DNA of 64,000 bases from DASRJJ01 sp050730855 (GTDB lineage Bacteria; Patescibacteriota; Saccharimonadia; Saccharimonadales; UBA4665). Location: NCBI GenBank assembly GCA_050730855.1, contig JBOHNU010000005.1, positions 1 through 64,000 of the forward strand, written 5' to 3'. Both the position numbers and the translations under genes were made by a program. Below the pieces are notes generated by a model. It was not told the DNA's origin, did no database searches, and worked only from the letters and a program-made list of their open reading frames with translations. This document shows, in pieces, positions 1 through 7,283 of this stretch (position 1 is the stretch's first letter; the number at the start of each line of letters is the position of its first letter).

Positions 1-65
1 CCTTTCTCGTGCAGTATCTGTAGCTCGCTCCGCTCGACGGCCGATACCTTCGGTGCTTTTCTCAT
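1..65 (-). CDS. Partial CDS, N-terminus only, possible IS30-like transposase
   Basis: An open minus-strand frame starts with ATG at 65 and runs off the left edge. The 21 visible residues begin MRKAPKVSAVERSELQILHE. The basic start followed by an 'ERSEIxIL' type helix resembles the beginning of the helix-turn-helix of IS30-family transposases, but 21 residues cannot prove a family. No strong Shine-Dalgarno is visible; an inverted repeat (66-85) abuts the start codon. If it is a transposase, its upstream terminal repeat and target junction should lie within about the next 100 bases. Confidence 0.45.
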   Translation of the reverse strand, partial: MRKAPKVSAVERSELQILHEK

Positions 66-85
66 GGTGACTATTTTGTGTCACC
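66..85. repeat. Inverted repeat next to a start codon
   Basis: Arms GGTGAC (66-71) and GTCACC (80-85) are separated by 8 A/T-rich bases and lie directly upstream of the minus-strand start at 65. It could be an operator, a hairpin covering the start region, or part of an IS terminal repeat. Confidence 0.5.
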
Positions 86-329
86 GGGTGTCCTGATTCA
101 AAACGGAATGGACGTACTTGAGTTTTTTAAACCAGATATTACCGAACCGCCTATAGGCTGTCCGGGTCCCGTGGAGTGTAGTGCGACTACTCTGGGTTTA
201 GGTCTTCAACTAAGGGATGGCGTGCCTCCCGATGCACTGATTAGCTCGCTAGACCATCTCGTGCCAGAAAAATGCGGTAAACTATGCACCGTCGCCCTGG
301 CTAGAGTCGCCTTGCGGGACGCATGCTGA
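78..329 (+). CDS. Small unidentified protein ending at a terminator
   Basis: The frame encodes 83 residues from a GTG at 78, or 73 from the ATG at 108. It is cysteine-rich for its size (CPGPVEC, KCGKLC). I do not recognise the family. Its stop is followed within 10 bases by a strong hairpin terminator, which is the best support for a genuine gene 3' end. The 5' end overlaps the inverted repeat and lies close to the divergent truncated gene, so this may be the surviving 3' part of a gene interrupted by an insertion. Confidence 0.4.
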   Translation: MSPGVLIQNGMDVLEFFKPDITEPPIGCPGPVECSATTLGLGLQLRDGVPPDALISSLDHLVPEKCGKLCTVALARVALRDAC

Positions 330-334
330 ACATA

Positions 335-360
335 AAAATACCCGGAAAACCGGGTATTTT
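335..360. terminator. Bidirectional rho-independent terminator
   Basis: Perfect arms AAAATACCCGG and CCGGGTATTTT surround an AAAA loop. The flanking A and T runs allow termination in both directions. Bases 361-499, downstream of it and of khpA, show no convincing gene. Confidence 0.85.
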
Positions 361-499
361 TATCACATATATGGCTCCCAATTCGTTTTAGGGCGAAGTG
401 GCTCGCATGAGCGCGTAAATGTTTTTGTTTTTGGAATATTCGTCTTTCGACTGCTTCTAGAATACACACGTTTGCCTGCGGAAGCAAGTGTTGTGCGGA

Positions 500-955
500 C
501 TATACGTCGAGGTCGTCCAGCTCTTCCAGCTCGCGGCGGGTTTTGCTGACCATGTTGCCTTCCGGCTCTTGGCGGTCGCGTTTTGGCGTGGCTTCCTGAT
601 CGTCGCTGTCGCGCAAGTCGGCCATGTCGTCGTCGCGCTTTGGCTGACTTGCTGCCTGGTCGTCGAACGCAACGGCTTGCTGACGGCCGGCGCCTTCCGG
701 CCGAGGCTCGCCGTTATCCACAATTTTGAGGTTGTAGCGGGCGTCGTTTTTAGTGCCGAGCGCACGCAGCAGGGTGCGGAGCGACTGCGCGGTGGCGCCG
801 CGCTTGCCGATAACGCGGCCGAGGTCTTCGGGGTCAACCGTCAGCTCCAGTAACACGCCTTTCTCGTCGATGCGGCGCTCTACCACTACCGCGTCCGGCT
901 TGCCTACCAGTGACTTAACTATAAACTCTACAAATTGCTGGTCGATGCTGCTCAT
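500..955 (-). CDS. khpA: KH-domain RNA-binding protein KhpA
   Basis: A 151-residue protein whose first ~80 residues form a type II KH domain with the GKRG loop at residues 50-53 (VIGKRGA). KhpA proteins bind RNA broadly and act with KhpB or in ribosome and cell-envelope control. The C-terminal half is charged, low-complexity and probably disordered, longer than the usual ~80-residue KhpA. The ATG at 955 is chosen over a GTG at 970 because AGGAG sits 7 bases upstream of it. It lies downstream of rpsP, the common KhpA neighbourhood, but is separated from it by a terminator and has its own promoter. Confidence 0.9.
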   Translation of the reverse strand: MSSIDQQFVEFIVKSLVGKPDAVVVERRIDEKGVLLELTVDPEDLGRVIGKRGATAQSLRTLLRALGTKNDARYNLKIVDNGEPRPEGAGRQQAVAFDDQAASQPKRDDDMADLRDSDDQEATPKRDRQEPEGNMVSKTRRELEELDDLDV

Positions 956-984
956 GGGAATGCTCCTCACTTACTGGTATTAGT

Positions 985-993
985 AGTATAGCA
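985..993 (-). promoter_or_regulatory. Extended -10 promoter of khpA
   Basis: On the minus strand TGC precedes TATACT, an extended -10 element, about 30 bases upstream of the khpA start. A weak TTTAAA sits 17 bases further upstream and overlaps the rpsP terminator tail. Confidence 0.55.
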
Positions 994-1010
994 AGGTTGC
1001 CGCCCGCTTT

Positions 1011-1040
1011 AAAAGAAAAACCGGCAATTTTTGCTGCCGG
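1011..1040 (-). terminator. Terminator after rpsP
   Basis: On the minus strand CCGGCA and TGCCGG form a 6-bp stem with an 8-base loop, followed by TTTTTCTTTT. It lies 20 bases after the rpsP stop. Confidence 0.8.
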
Positions 1041-1060
1041 GGCAGGCTGCGCTGGATGGG

Positions 1061-1507
1061 CTAGGCTTCTATAGAGGTCTCTTCGGCCGGCTTTTCGGCG
1101 GCTTCTGGAGCCTCTTCTGCGGGAGCTTCGGCTACGGTCTCAGCTTCAGCTGGCGGTTCGGCAGGAACTTCCGCTGCTTCAACCTTTGGCTCGACCGGAC
1201 GGTTCTTGCGGAGTTTTTCTGCGTTCTTTAATTTACCGGCTTTTTTGGTGTCGACTGTTACCCATTTTGGCAGTTTAACGCCTTCGCTTTTTAGCAGCAT
1301 AGCTACGCGGTCGGAAGGCTGCGCGCCGTTGCTTAGGAAGGTTGCGGCCTTTTCTTTATCCAGAGTAGTGGTTTTGGCGTGCGGGTTATAGCTGCCTAGT
1401 AGGGCTACAATTTTACCGCTGGTCGGAGTAAGGCGCGAATCCTGCACAACAACACGGAACATTGCGTGTCCTTTGCGGCCGGTGCGTTGCATGCGAATAG
1501 CTAACAT
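1061..1507 (-). CDS. rpsP: 30S ribosomal protein S16 with acidic C-terminal tail
   Basis: 148 residues. The first ~80 match bS16 (start MLAIRMQRTGRKGHAMFRVV, then RLTPTSGK, LGSYNP, and the SDR motif before the LL-x-x-x-G segment). S16 assembles early on the 5' domain of 16S rRNA. Residues ~105-148 are an Ala/Glu/Pro-rich tail absent from most bacterial S16 (usually 80-90 residues); such tails are probably disordered. It is followed by a terminator. Confidence 0.95.
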   Translation of the reverse strand: MLAIRMQRTGRKGHAMFRVVVQDSRLTPTSGKIVALLGSYNPHAKTTTLDKEKAATFLSNGAQPSDRVAMLLKSEGVKLPKWVTVDTKKAGKLKNAEKLRKNRPVEPKVEAAEVPAEPPAEAETVAEAPAEEAPEAAEKPAEETSIEA

Positions 1508-1579
1508 TCTGTTTGATTATTCCTTTGTTTAGATTAACAAAAATCTTAATGCCTATTTTACAGATATCTACCTCTGATG

Positions 1580-2293
1580 TCAACTGGCTGTTTTTTGCGT
1601 TTTACGATAGACGTCCAGCGCTTGCTGGGCGGATTCTTGCTGGGCGATTTGCTTGCTCGAGCCGGTGCCTTTACCCTTTAGCTTGCCGCCCACGTACACG
1701 CCGACGGTAAATACTTTATCGTGATCGGGACCTTCTTCGCTCAGTACTTTGTAGATTGGCGTGTGGCCTTCGCGGCTCTGGGCGACTTCTTGCAGGTGCG
1801 ATTTGCTGTCCAGCCACGAACCGGTATGCAGAATGTCCTTGAATGTCACGATGAGCGATTTGGCGATAAACTCTTTGGCCGGCTCGTAACCTTTGTCGAG
1901 ATAAAGCGCGCCGACGACCGCCTCGTAGGCGTTGGCCAGGATTTGGGCGCGGGCGCGCTCGGTGCCGCGCTTTTCGCCCTTGCTCAAGCGCAACAGCGGT
2001 TCGAATCCGCTGCGGGCGGCTGCGGCGCTGATGCTCTCGGTGCGCACCAGGCTACTGCGCCAGTTGGTCAAAATACCCTCCGGCTCGCTAAAATTAGAGT
2101 ACAAATACTCTGTAACGATCAGCTCAAGAACGGCGTCGCCCAAAAACTCCAGCCGTTCGTTGTGCTCGAAGGCACTTTTTTTGTGCTCGTTCAGATACGA
2201 ACGGTGCGTAAAGGCGGTGATCAGCAAGCCGGGGTTGCCAAAGCTAACACCGAGTACGCTCTGGGCAAAATGCTGGTAGGCGCTACTGTCCAT
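1580..2293 (-). CDS. rnc: Ribonuclease III
   Basis: 237 residues with the RNase III signature NERLEFLGDAVLE at residues 45-57, which holds the acidic metal ligands, and a C-terminal dsRNA-binding domain from about residue 160 (LQEVAQSREGHTPIYKV ... GKGTGSSKQIAQQ). It cleaves double-stranded RNA such as rRNA precursors. The start lies 3 bases after the stop of the upstream Nudix gene, so it sits in the rpmF-nusB-nudix-rnc operon. Confidence 0.95.
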   Translation of the reverse strand: MDSSAYQHFAQSVLGVSFGNPGLLITAFTHRSYLNEHKKSAFEHNERLEFLGDAVLELIVTEYLYSNFSEPEGILTNWRSSLVRTESISAAAARSGFEPLLRLSKGEKRGTERARAQILANAYEAVVGALYLDKGYEPAKEFIAKSLIVTFKDILHTGSWLDSKSHLQEVAQSREGHTPIYKVLSEEGPDHDKVFTVGVYVGGKLKGKGTGSSKQIAQQESAQQALDVYRKTQKTAS

Positions 2294-2296
2294 CCG

Positions 2297-2785
2297 TTAA
2301 AGCCTCGTCTCGCGGATTTTCTTCATGCCCAGTAAAATGAGTTTTCCGATGTCATCATAAGCAATTTTATCAATTGCCACGCCGCTTGGGAACCATTGTA
2401 TGTCATTTAGCCAGTCCTCTGGGTGCAACCGGTCGGTCTGACCCAGCGCCTGCACCAGATAGATATGCATGGTCATTAGCACCAGCGTTTGGCCGCGACG
2501 GTAACGGAAGCTCACTTTTCCCAGCCAATTGTGGACTTTCATTTCCTGCAGGCCGGTTTCTTCGCGGATTTCGCGCTCTGCGGTTTGCCTGGGCTCTTCG
2601 TTCGGCTCTACGTGGCCTTTTGGGATTGTCCAGCGGTCTTTGGCGTCTTGGATCAACAAAATCTCTAGCTTGCCATCCTTGCCTCGGCGGAAAATTACGC
2701 CGCCGGCGGTGGTTTCGTGGACTACTTCTTGGATACTTGGCCGGCGCTGTACAAAGCGCTTTAAACTGTTAAACGGCTTTTTCAT
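2297..2785 (-). CDS. Nudix hydrolase
   Basis: 162 residues from the ATG at 2785. The Nudix box, G-x5-E-x7-REIREETGL, is intact at residues 57-79 (GHVEPNEEP then REIREETGL), so hydrolase activity on a nucleoside-diphosphate-linked substrate is expected; the substrate cannot be read from sequence. The frame could extend upstream to 2875, but that would overlap nusB by over 100 bases and adds a poorly ordered Lys/Arg-rich segment. With the chosen start it overlaps the nusB 3' end by 17 bases, consistent with translational coupling between nusB and rnc. Confidence 0.85.
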   Translation of the reverse strand: MKKPFNSLKRFVQRRPSIQEVVHETTAGGVIFRRGKDGKLEILLIQDAKDRWTIPKGHVEPNEEPRQTAEREIREETGLQEMKVHNWLGKVSFRYRRGQTLVLMTMHIYLVQALGQTDRLHPEDWLNDIQWFPSGVAIDKIAYDDIGKLILLGMKKIRETRL

Positions 2786-3263
2786 GCGTAGTGTTATCTT
2801 TCTTAGCAGGTTTTGGGATGTTCTCTTCGGCGGCTTCTCCGGTTTTTTGGCGCAGCGCGGTGCCGAGCACGCCATTTATAAACTTCGACGAATTTTCGTT
2901 GCCAAAGGCTTTGCCCAACTCGACCGCTTCGTTTATGACTACCTTGGGCGGCACGCTGGCTTCGTGTGTAAGCTCGTACAATCCCATGCGCAGGATAAGG
3001 CGATCCATGCGGGCAATTTGGTTAATCGGCCAGTCGGGCGCGATTGGCTGCAAGGCCTTATCCAGCTGGAGCGCGTGCTTGTTGACGCCACGAACCAAGC
3101 GCTCGATAAACTCTTTGTCGTCAACGGTGGAGGCGTAGCGGTCTATGTTGCGGTGAAGGACGGTTTCAAGGCTAAAATCTTTATCGGCGGCTTGCTCGCG
3201 AAACTCTTGCTCAAAGAGAGTTTGCAGCGCGATTATACGGCCAAGGTGACGGTTCGATGCCAT
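2769..3263 (-). CDS. nusB: Transcription antitermination factor NusB
   Basis: 164 residues with the NusB fold: N-terminal R-x-x-A-LQ-x-LF-E-QEF, central DWPINQIARMDRLILRMGLYEL and the C-terminal VVINEAVELGKAFGNENSSKFINGVL signature that precedes the last helix. NusB with S10 binds boxA in rRNA leaders to prevent termination. About 25 residues follow the usual end (KTGEAAEENIPKPAKK) as a charged tail. It lies between rpmF and the Nudix gene in one minus-strand cluster. Confidence 0.95.
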   Translation of the reverse strand: MASNRHLGRIIALQTLFEQEFREQAADKDFSLETVLHRNIDRYASTVDDKEFIERLVRGVNKHALQLDKALQPIAPDWPINQIARMDRLILRMGLYELTHEASVPPKVVINEAVELGKAFGNENSSKFINGVLGTALRQKTGEAAEENIPKPAKKDNTTHEKAV

Positions 3264-3299
3264 AAGTATCCTCTTACCTAGTATAGCCCACGCAGGCTA

Positions 3300-3467
3300 C
3301 TAAGCAGCTTTGGCAGTCGCGTCCGCTTTAGGTTTGCCGCTTTCGCGGCGAGTGGTGTATGCCTTCACCGGTGACTTGGCATTAACTTTGCGCGCCAATT
3401 CCAGCACCAAATGGCTACGGCGAGTGCCTGTGCGGCGAGCCGATGTTCGTTTCTTTGGTTTACCCAT
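3300..3467 (-). CDS. rpmF: 50S ribosomal protein L32
   Basis: 55 residues starting MGKPKKRTSARRTGTRRSH, the classic bL32 opening (basic, KxKxSxxRRxxRRSH). The zinc-binding cysteines of some L32 proteins are absent, so this is the zinc-free type. It is the first gene of the minus-strand operon that continues into nusB. Confidence 0.92.
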   Translation of the reverse strand: MGKPKKRTSARRTGTRRSHLVLELARKVNAKSPVKAYTTRRESGKPKADATAKAA

Positions 3468-3608
3468 GTAAAAAGACTCCTTCGATTTTTACAGATAAAA
3501 ACTTACGGTTTATTATAACTTATCAGATAGAGGATGGCAAGTACGATGACTGTGCAGATTTGTGCTCACCTTCATGAATGCCTGAGGGTGAGTATTGGGC
3601 GGGTGGTC

Positions 3609-6600
3609 TTATACCACCAGGCTTACCAGCTTGCCCGGGACGTAAATCGCTTTTTTTAGCTCTTTGCCTTCCAGGTGTGGCGTTACGCGTTCGTGAGTTT
3701 TAGCCAGCGCGATAATGGCATCTTTTTCGGCGTCCGCTCCAACTTCTAGCTGGGCGCGGACTTTGCCGTTTACCTGCACTACGATGGTCAGAGTGTCTTG
3801 CCTCAGATAGCGTTCGTCGTGTTTTGGCCACTGGCTTGTATGCACCGAGCCGTTCTGACCCAGCTGCGACCACAGCTCCTCGGTAATGTGCGGCGCAAAC
3901 GGCGCAAGCAATTGCAGCAGGGTCTTGACCGCCCATTCCCAAGAGTCGGTTTTAGTAATTGGCGCGGCGGCCTTGATTTTATACAGCTCGTTTACCGTTT
4001 CCATTAGCGCGGCGATGGCGGTGTTAAATCCCATTTCGTCCAGGTCTTTACTCACACGGTAGATAGCACGGTGCATGATGCGCTTAAGCTGCGTGTCATC
4101 GGTTTGACCGACGCTTTCGCCTGCTTCGTTGTACTCCTGTGCCAGCGTCCACACGCGCTGTAAAAAGCGGAAAGACCCGCCCATGCCCTCTACGTTCCAG
4201 TTGGCGGCCTGATTCCAGGGGCCGATGAACAGCTCCATTATGCGGATGGCGTCGGCGCCATAGCCTTGGTCGATTAGTACGTCCGGCTCAATGGTGTTGC
4301 CCTTACTTTTGCTCATTTTTTGGCCGTCGGGGGCGAGAATCATGCCGTGATTGCGCAGGGTTTTGAACGGCTCACCGAAGTTAATCAACCCTTCGTCTTG
4401 CATGACTTTTGTCCACATACGGGCGTATAGCAGGTGCATCACGGCGTGCTCAGCGCCGCCGACGTAGTCATCGACCGGCAGCCAGTGTTTTACTTTATCG
4501 GCGTCGAAGGCGCGGCTGTTGTTATGCGGGTCGGCGTACCGCAAAAAATACCAGCTACTACAGGCGAAGCCGTCCATGGTGTCGGTTTCGCGCGTGGCCG
4601 AGCCGCCGCATCTGGGGCAAGTGGTGTTTACAAACTCCGGAACGCGAGCCAGCGGGCTACGGCCATCGCCGCTCGGCTCGTAGCTTTCCATCTCTGGCAA
4701 AACTACTGGCAGCTGATCTTCGGGCACGGGTACGGCGCCGTCTTTCGGGCAGTGGATAATTGGGATTGGCGCGCCCCAGTAGCGCTGGCGGCTAATCAGC
4801 CAGTCGCGGATTTTATAGTTGGTGCGGATTTTGGCAACGCCCTTTGCCGTAAGGTCGACAACGATCTTCTCGCGCACGTCTTCGGTGCGCAGATTATTGT
4901 ACGAGCCGGAGTTAATCATCGCACCTTCGCCAATGTGGATCGCGCCGTCAAATGCGTACTCGGCTTGCGCCCGCCAATCTTCACGCATGCGTTCCAGCGC
5001 TTCGGTTTTGGATATCCAGTGTATTTTGAACGCTTCTTTTTCGTAATCCTCACCTGCTTGGCCGTCGTTGGCGTGCGACTTCAGCGTAGCCAGTACAATG
5101 TGACGTACAGAACGCTGCAGAGGAAATGCCGGATTATCATTTTTTTTGGAGCGGTCGTAATAGATAGAAGTCGCCGCCGGTAGCACGGCGTCGATAACAA
5201 AGTCGGTGTAGCCGGTTTCTTCGCGGAACTCGCGCGCGGCACCGTCGGCAATGGATTCGCCCTCGTCCAGGCCTCCCCCCGGCCAGCACCAATCGCCGAC
5301 GTACATTTTCGTCCATTCCATAGCACAGTAAGTGTCGTTCTCGGGGTCACGCGCAATGACTACGGCACTGGGTCGGTCGGTTGCTTCACGGTTGTACTCG
5401 CGGAAAATAGGGGTTACAACCGGTACTATCGGCAAGTCAAATTTTTTAGCAAACGCGTGGTCGCGCTCGTCGTGGGCGGGCACGGCCATGATGGCGCCGG
5501 TGCCATATCCGGCCAACACGTAGTCGGCCGTCCAGATAGGAATTTTATCGTTGTTGGCTGGATTTATAGCATACGCACCGGTAAAGACGCCGGTTTTTTC
5601 GCGGTCGGTTTCTTGGCGCTCGACGTCGCTTTTGGCCTGGGTTTGCTTAATGTAGCTATTTACTTCTTCACGTTGCTCATCGGCCGTAATTTTTTCCACT
5701 AACGGATGCTCCGGCGCGATTACCATAAATGTCGCGCCAAAAATGGTATCTGGCCGGGTGGTAAAGACTTTCAGCTTTGGGACAATCGGTGCGTACCATT
5801 TGTTGCCGGCCAGCCAGCTCCATGGCGTTTCTGTCGCATCGGGCTCTGGCTGATTGTTGAACTGGTTACCTAATTTACAAATATCGTAGGCGTTAGCGTC
5901 GTCCAAAACAAAGCGCTCGAGATCACCATTTTTGTGCTTAAAGATAAACACCACTTGATCGTTGGCAAGGTATTCATTCCAGAAGCCGGGCTCCATTTTT
6001 TGATTAATCAGCTCTTCGAAGTCTTGCGCCCGGGCTACGGGTAATTCCACACACAAGTAACCGCTATCGGTAACGGAAGCAACACTGCCGCCAATAGCCT
6101 CTATGTCTGCCTTGGTTATATTTTTCTGGCCCATGATATAGGTGCGAGCCATGTCTGGATTAGGAGTAACGACTTTGTGCAGGGCGAAATGGATTTCCGC
6201 GCCGGTGCTGCGGCCAATCCAATTGCGCTGCATGTTTTTGATACTGTCGGTCCAGTCGACTTCGTCGAGGTCTTTGGCCAGGCGGTCGGCATAGTCGGTG
6301 ATCTTAAAAAACCACTGCGGGAGCGCTTTTTTCTCGACCATGCTGCCACAGCGCCAACATTGGCCGTTCTCGACCTGCTCGTTGGCCAGCACCGTTTTGT
6401 CCACTGGGCACCACCACTGCGTACTTTCTTTGCGGTAGGCCAGACCGCGCTTGTGCAGCAGCAAAAAGAACCATTGCGTCCAGCGGTAATAATCAGGATC
6501 GGTACTGTTAATTTCGCACGACCAGTCGTAGCCGAGACCCATTTGGTTCAGTTGCGCCTTAAAGCGCTCAACATTCTGAGCTACTGCTTGTTGCGGGCTG

Positions 6601-6884
6601 ATGCCGGTTTTAATAGCGTAGTTCTCGGCGGGCAAGCCAAAGGCATCCCACCCCATCGGGTGCAACACGTTGTAGCCACTCATGCGGGAATGGCGAGCCA
6701 GCACGTCGCCGATGGCATAGTTGCGCACGTGGCCAACGTGCATGGCTACGCCGCTGGGATATGGGAAGTATTCTAAAATATACTTTTTGGGTTTGTCCGA
6801 GTTGTCCTCGGCCTCGTAAACCCCACTGTCCGCCCACTTTTGCTGCCACTTCGGCTCGATTTCTTTAGGGTTGTACCGCTTCAC
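3609..6884 (-). CDS. leuS: Leucyl-tRNA synthetase with embedded Nudix domain
   Basis: About 1091 residues, against 800-870 for usual bacterial LeuRS. The catalytic core is intact: HVGH near residue 51, QWWCPVDKTVLANEQV, the editing-site TTRPDTIFG, GTGAIMAVPAHDERD, LISRQRYWG, and KMSKS near residue 855. Two insertions lie in the CP1 editing domain. One of ~120 residues (about 243-365) precedes TTRPDTIFG and is unidentified. The second (about 490-645) is a complete Nudix domain with box GGLDEGES then REFREETGY at about 534-556, placed between LPIVPVV and the DGAIHIGEGAMINSG segment. Start: a GTG at 6884 is preferred to the TTG at 6890 because AGAGGAG is then 9 rather than 3 bases away. Confidence 0.95.
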   Translation of the reverse strand: MKRYNPKEIEPKWQQKWADSGVYEAEDNSDKPKKYILEYFPYPSGVAMHVGHVRNYAIGDVLARHSRMSGYNVLHPMGWDAFGLPAENYAIKTGISPQQAVAQNVERFKAQLNQMGLGYDWSCEINSTDPDYYRWTQWFFLLLHKRGLAYRKESTQWWCPVDKTVLANEQVENGQCWRCGSMVEKKALPQWFFKITDYADRLAKDLDEVDWTDSIKNMQRNWIGRSTGAEIHFALHKVVTPNPDMARTYIMGQKNITKADIEAIGGSVASVTDSGYLCVELPVARAQDFEELINQKMEPGFWNEYLANDQVVFIFKHKNGDLERFVLDDANAYDICKLGNQFNNQPEPDATETPWSWLAGNKWYAPIVPKLKVFTTRPDTIFGATFMVIAPEHPLVEKITADEQREEVNSYIKQTQAKSDVERQETDREKTGVFTGAYAINPANNDKIPIWTADYVLAGYGTGAIMAVPAHDERDHAFAKKFDLPIVPVVTPIFREYNREATDRPSAVVIARDPENDTYCAMEWTKMYVGDWCWPGGGLDEGESIADGAAREFREETGYTDFVIDAVLPAATSIYYDRSKKNDNPAFPLQRSVRHIVLATLKSHANDGQAGEDYEKEAFKIHWISKTEALERMREDWRAQAEYAFDGAIHIGEGAMINSGSYNNLRTEDVREKIVVDLTAKGVAKIRTNYKIRDWLISRQRYWGAPIPIIHCPKDGAVPVPEDQLPVVLPEMESYEPSGDGRSPLARVPEFVNTTCPRCGGSATRETDTMDGFACSSWYFLRYADPHNNSRAFDADKVKHWLPVDDYVGGAEHAVMHLLYARMWTKVMQDEGLINFGEPFKTLRNHGMILAPDGQKMSKSKGNTIEPDVLIDQGYGADAIRIMELFIGPWNQAANWNVEGMGGSFRFLQRVWTLAQEYNEAGESVGQTDDTQLKRIMHRAIYRVSKDLDEMGFNTAIAALMETVNELYKIKAAAPITKTDSWEWAVKTLLQLLAPFAPHITEELWSQLGQNGSVHTSQWPKHDERYLRQDTLTIVVQVNGKVRAQLEVGADAEKDAIIALAKTHERVTPHLEGKELKKAIYVPGKLVSLVV

Positions 6885-7014
6885 GTTCAAAAACTCCTCT
6901 TGGATTTGACTTTAATTATACTGGAAATAAGAATATATGCCCTATTGGGCGAGGAGAAATTGCAAAGCAGTTCTACTCGTGCTCATTTGCATTTATTATA
7001 CCATGCTAATTTCG

Positions 7015-7020
7015 TATAAT
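7015..7020 (+). promoter_or_regulatory. -10 element before the cloverleaf element
   Basis: A perfect TATAAT whose expected start site (about 7027) coincides with the beginning of the structured element at 7032. No good -35 at 17 bases is visible; TTGCAT lies 22 bases upstream. Confidence 0.45.
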
Positions 7021-7031
7021 CGCAGTACGCC

Positions 7032-7133
7032 GACCCACCCTCACTTTTTTAGGACACGTGCGGGTCACCGAATGAGCTACAAAGTGTAGCACATTCGGCG
7101 CTTCCGAGGTGCCGGAAAAAGTGAGGGTGGGTC
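7032..7133 (+). ncRNA. Cloverleaf-forming intergenic element, candidate ncRNA
   Basis: An 18-bp perfect outer stem (GACCCACCCTCACTTTTT at 7032-7049 with its exact complement at 7116-7133) encloses a 12-bp hairpin with one A-A mismatch (7068-7098) and a third possible small hairpin (7096-7114). A TATAAT lies just upstream on the plus strand. It contains no ORF. It could be a small structured RNA, a MITE-like palindromic element or a terminator; it occupies the 280-base gap between leuS and the next gene. A similarly organised element is found at 36937-37069. Confidence 0.5.
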
Positions 7134-7163
7134 AGCACAGTACGGACTCGATTATCCGATATC

Positions 7164-7268
7164 TTAATAATCGGCCAAACCTCGATGGTGTTTGCGGTAC
7201 ATTACTTCTTGCCGAAACGCTCTAGCGCGCGGGTCGTAATTAAATAACGGTTTTATATTGCGGCACAT
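7164..7268 (-). CDS. 34-residue micro-protein with DUF2277-like start
   Basis: ATG at 7268 is preceded by AAGGAGG at ideal spacing. The product begins MCRNIKPLFNYDPRAR, which matches the very conserved opening of DUF2277 proteins (MCRNIKxLFNxxP), but ends after 34 residues at TAA where the family normally runs to ~80-90. It starts 15 bases after the stop of the deacetylase gene, so it is probably cotranscribed. It may be a genuine short family member or a truncated one. Confidence 0.65.
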   Translation of the reverse strand: MCRNIKPLFNYDPRARAFRQEVMYRKHHRGLADY

Positions 7269-7283
7269 GCAAACCTCCTTTTG

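Noticed and set aside
206..487. Minus-strand frame of 93 codons
   Set aside because: It runs across the strong terminator and opposite the small plus-strand ORF; no motif and no ribosome site.
457..837. Minus-strand Ser/Thr/Arg-rich frame
   Set aside because: A shadow of khpA in another frame; composition is typical of a wrong-frame translation.
4434..5183. Long plus-strand frame of 249 codons inside leuS
   Set aside because: Antisense shadow of a G+C-rich gene; no ribosome site or motif.
7032..7133. T-box riboswitch, suggested by GAGGGTGG near leuS
   Set aside because: The element lies upstream of leuS but on the opposite strand for the motif, and lacks the specifier stem and the full AGGGTGGNACCGCG box.
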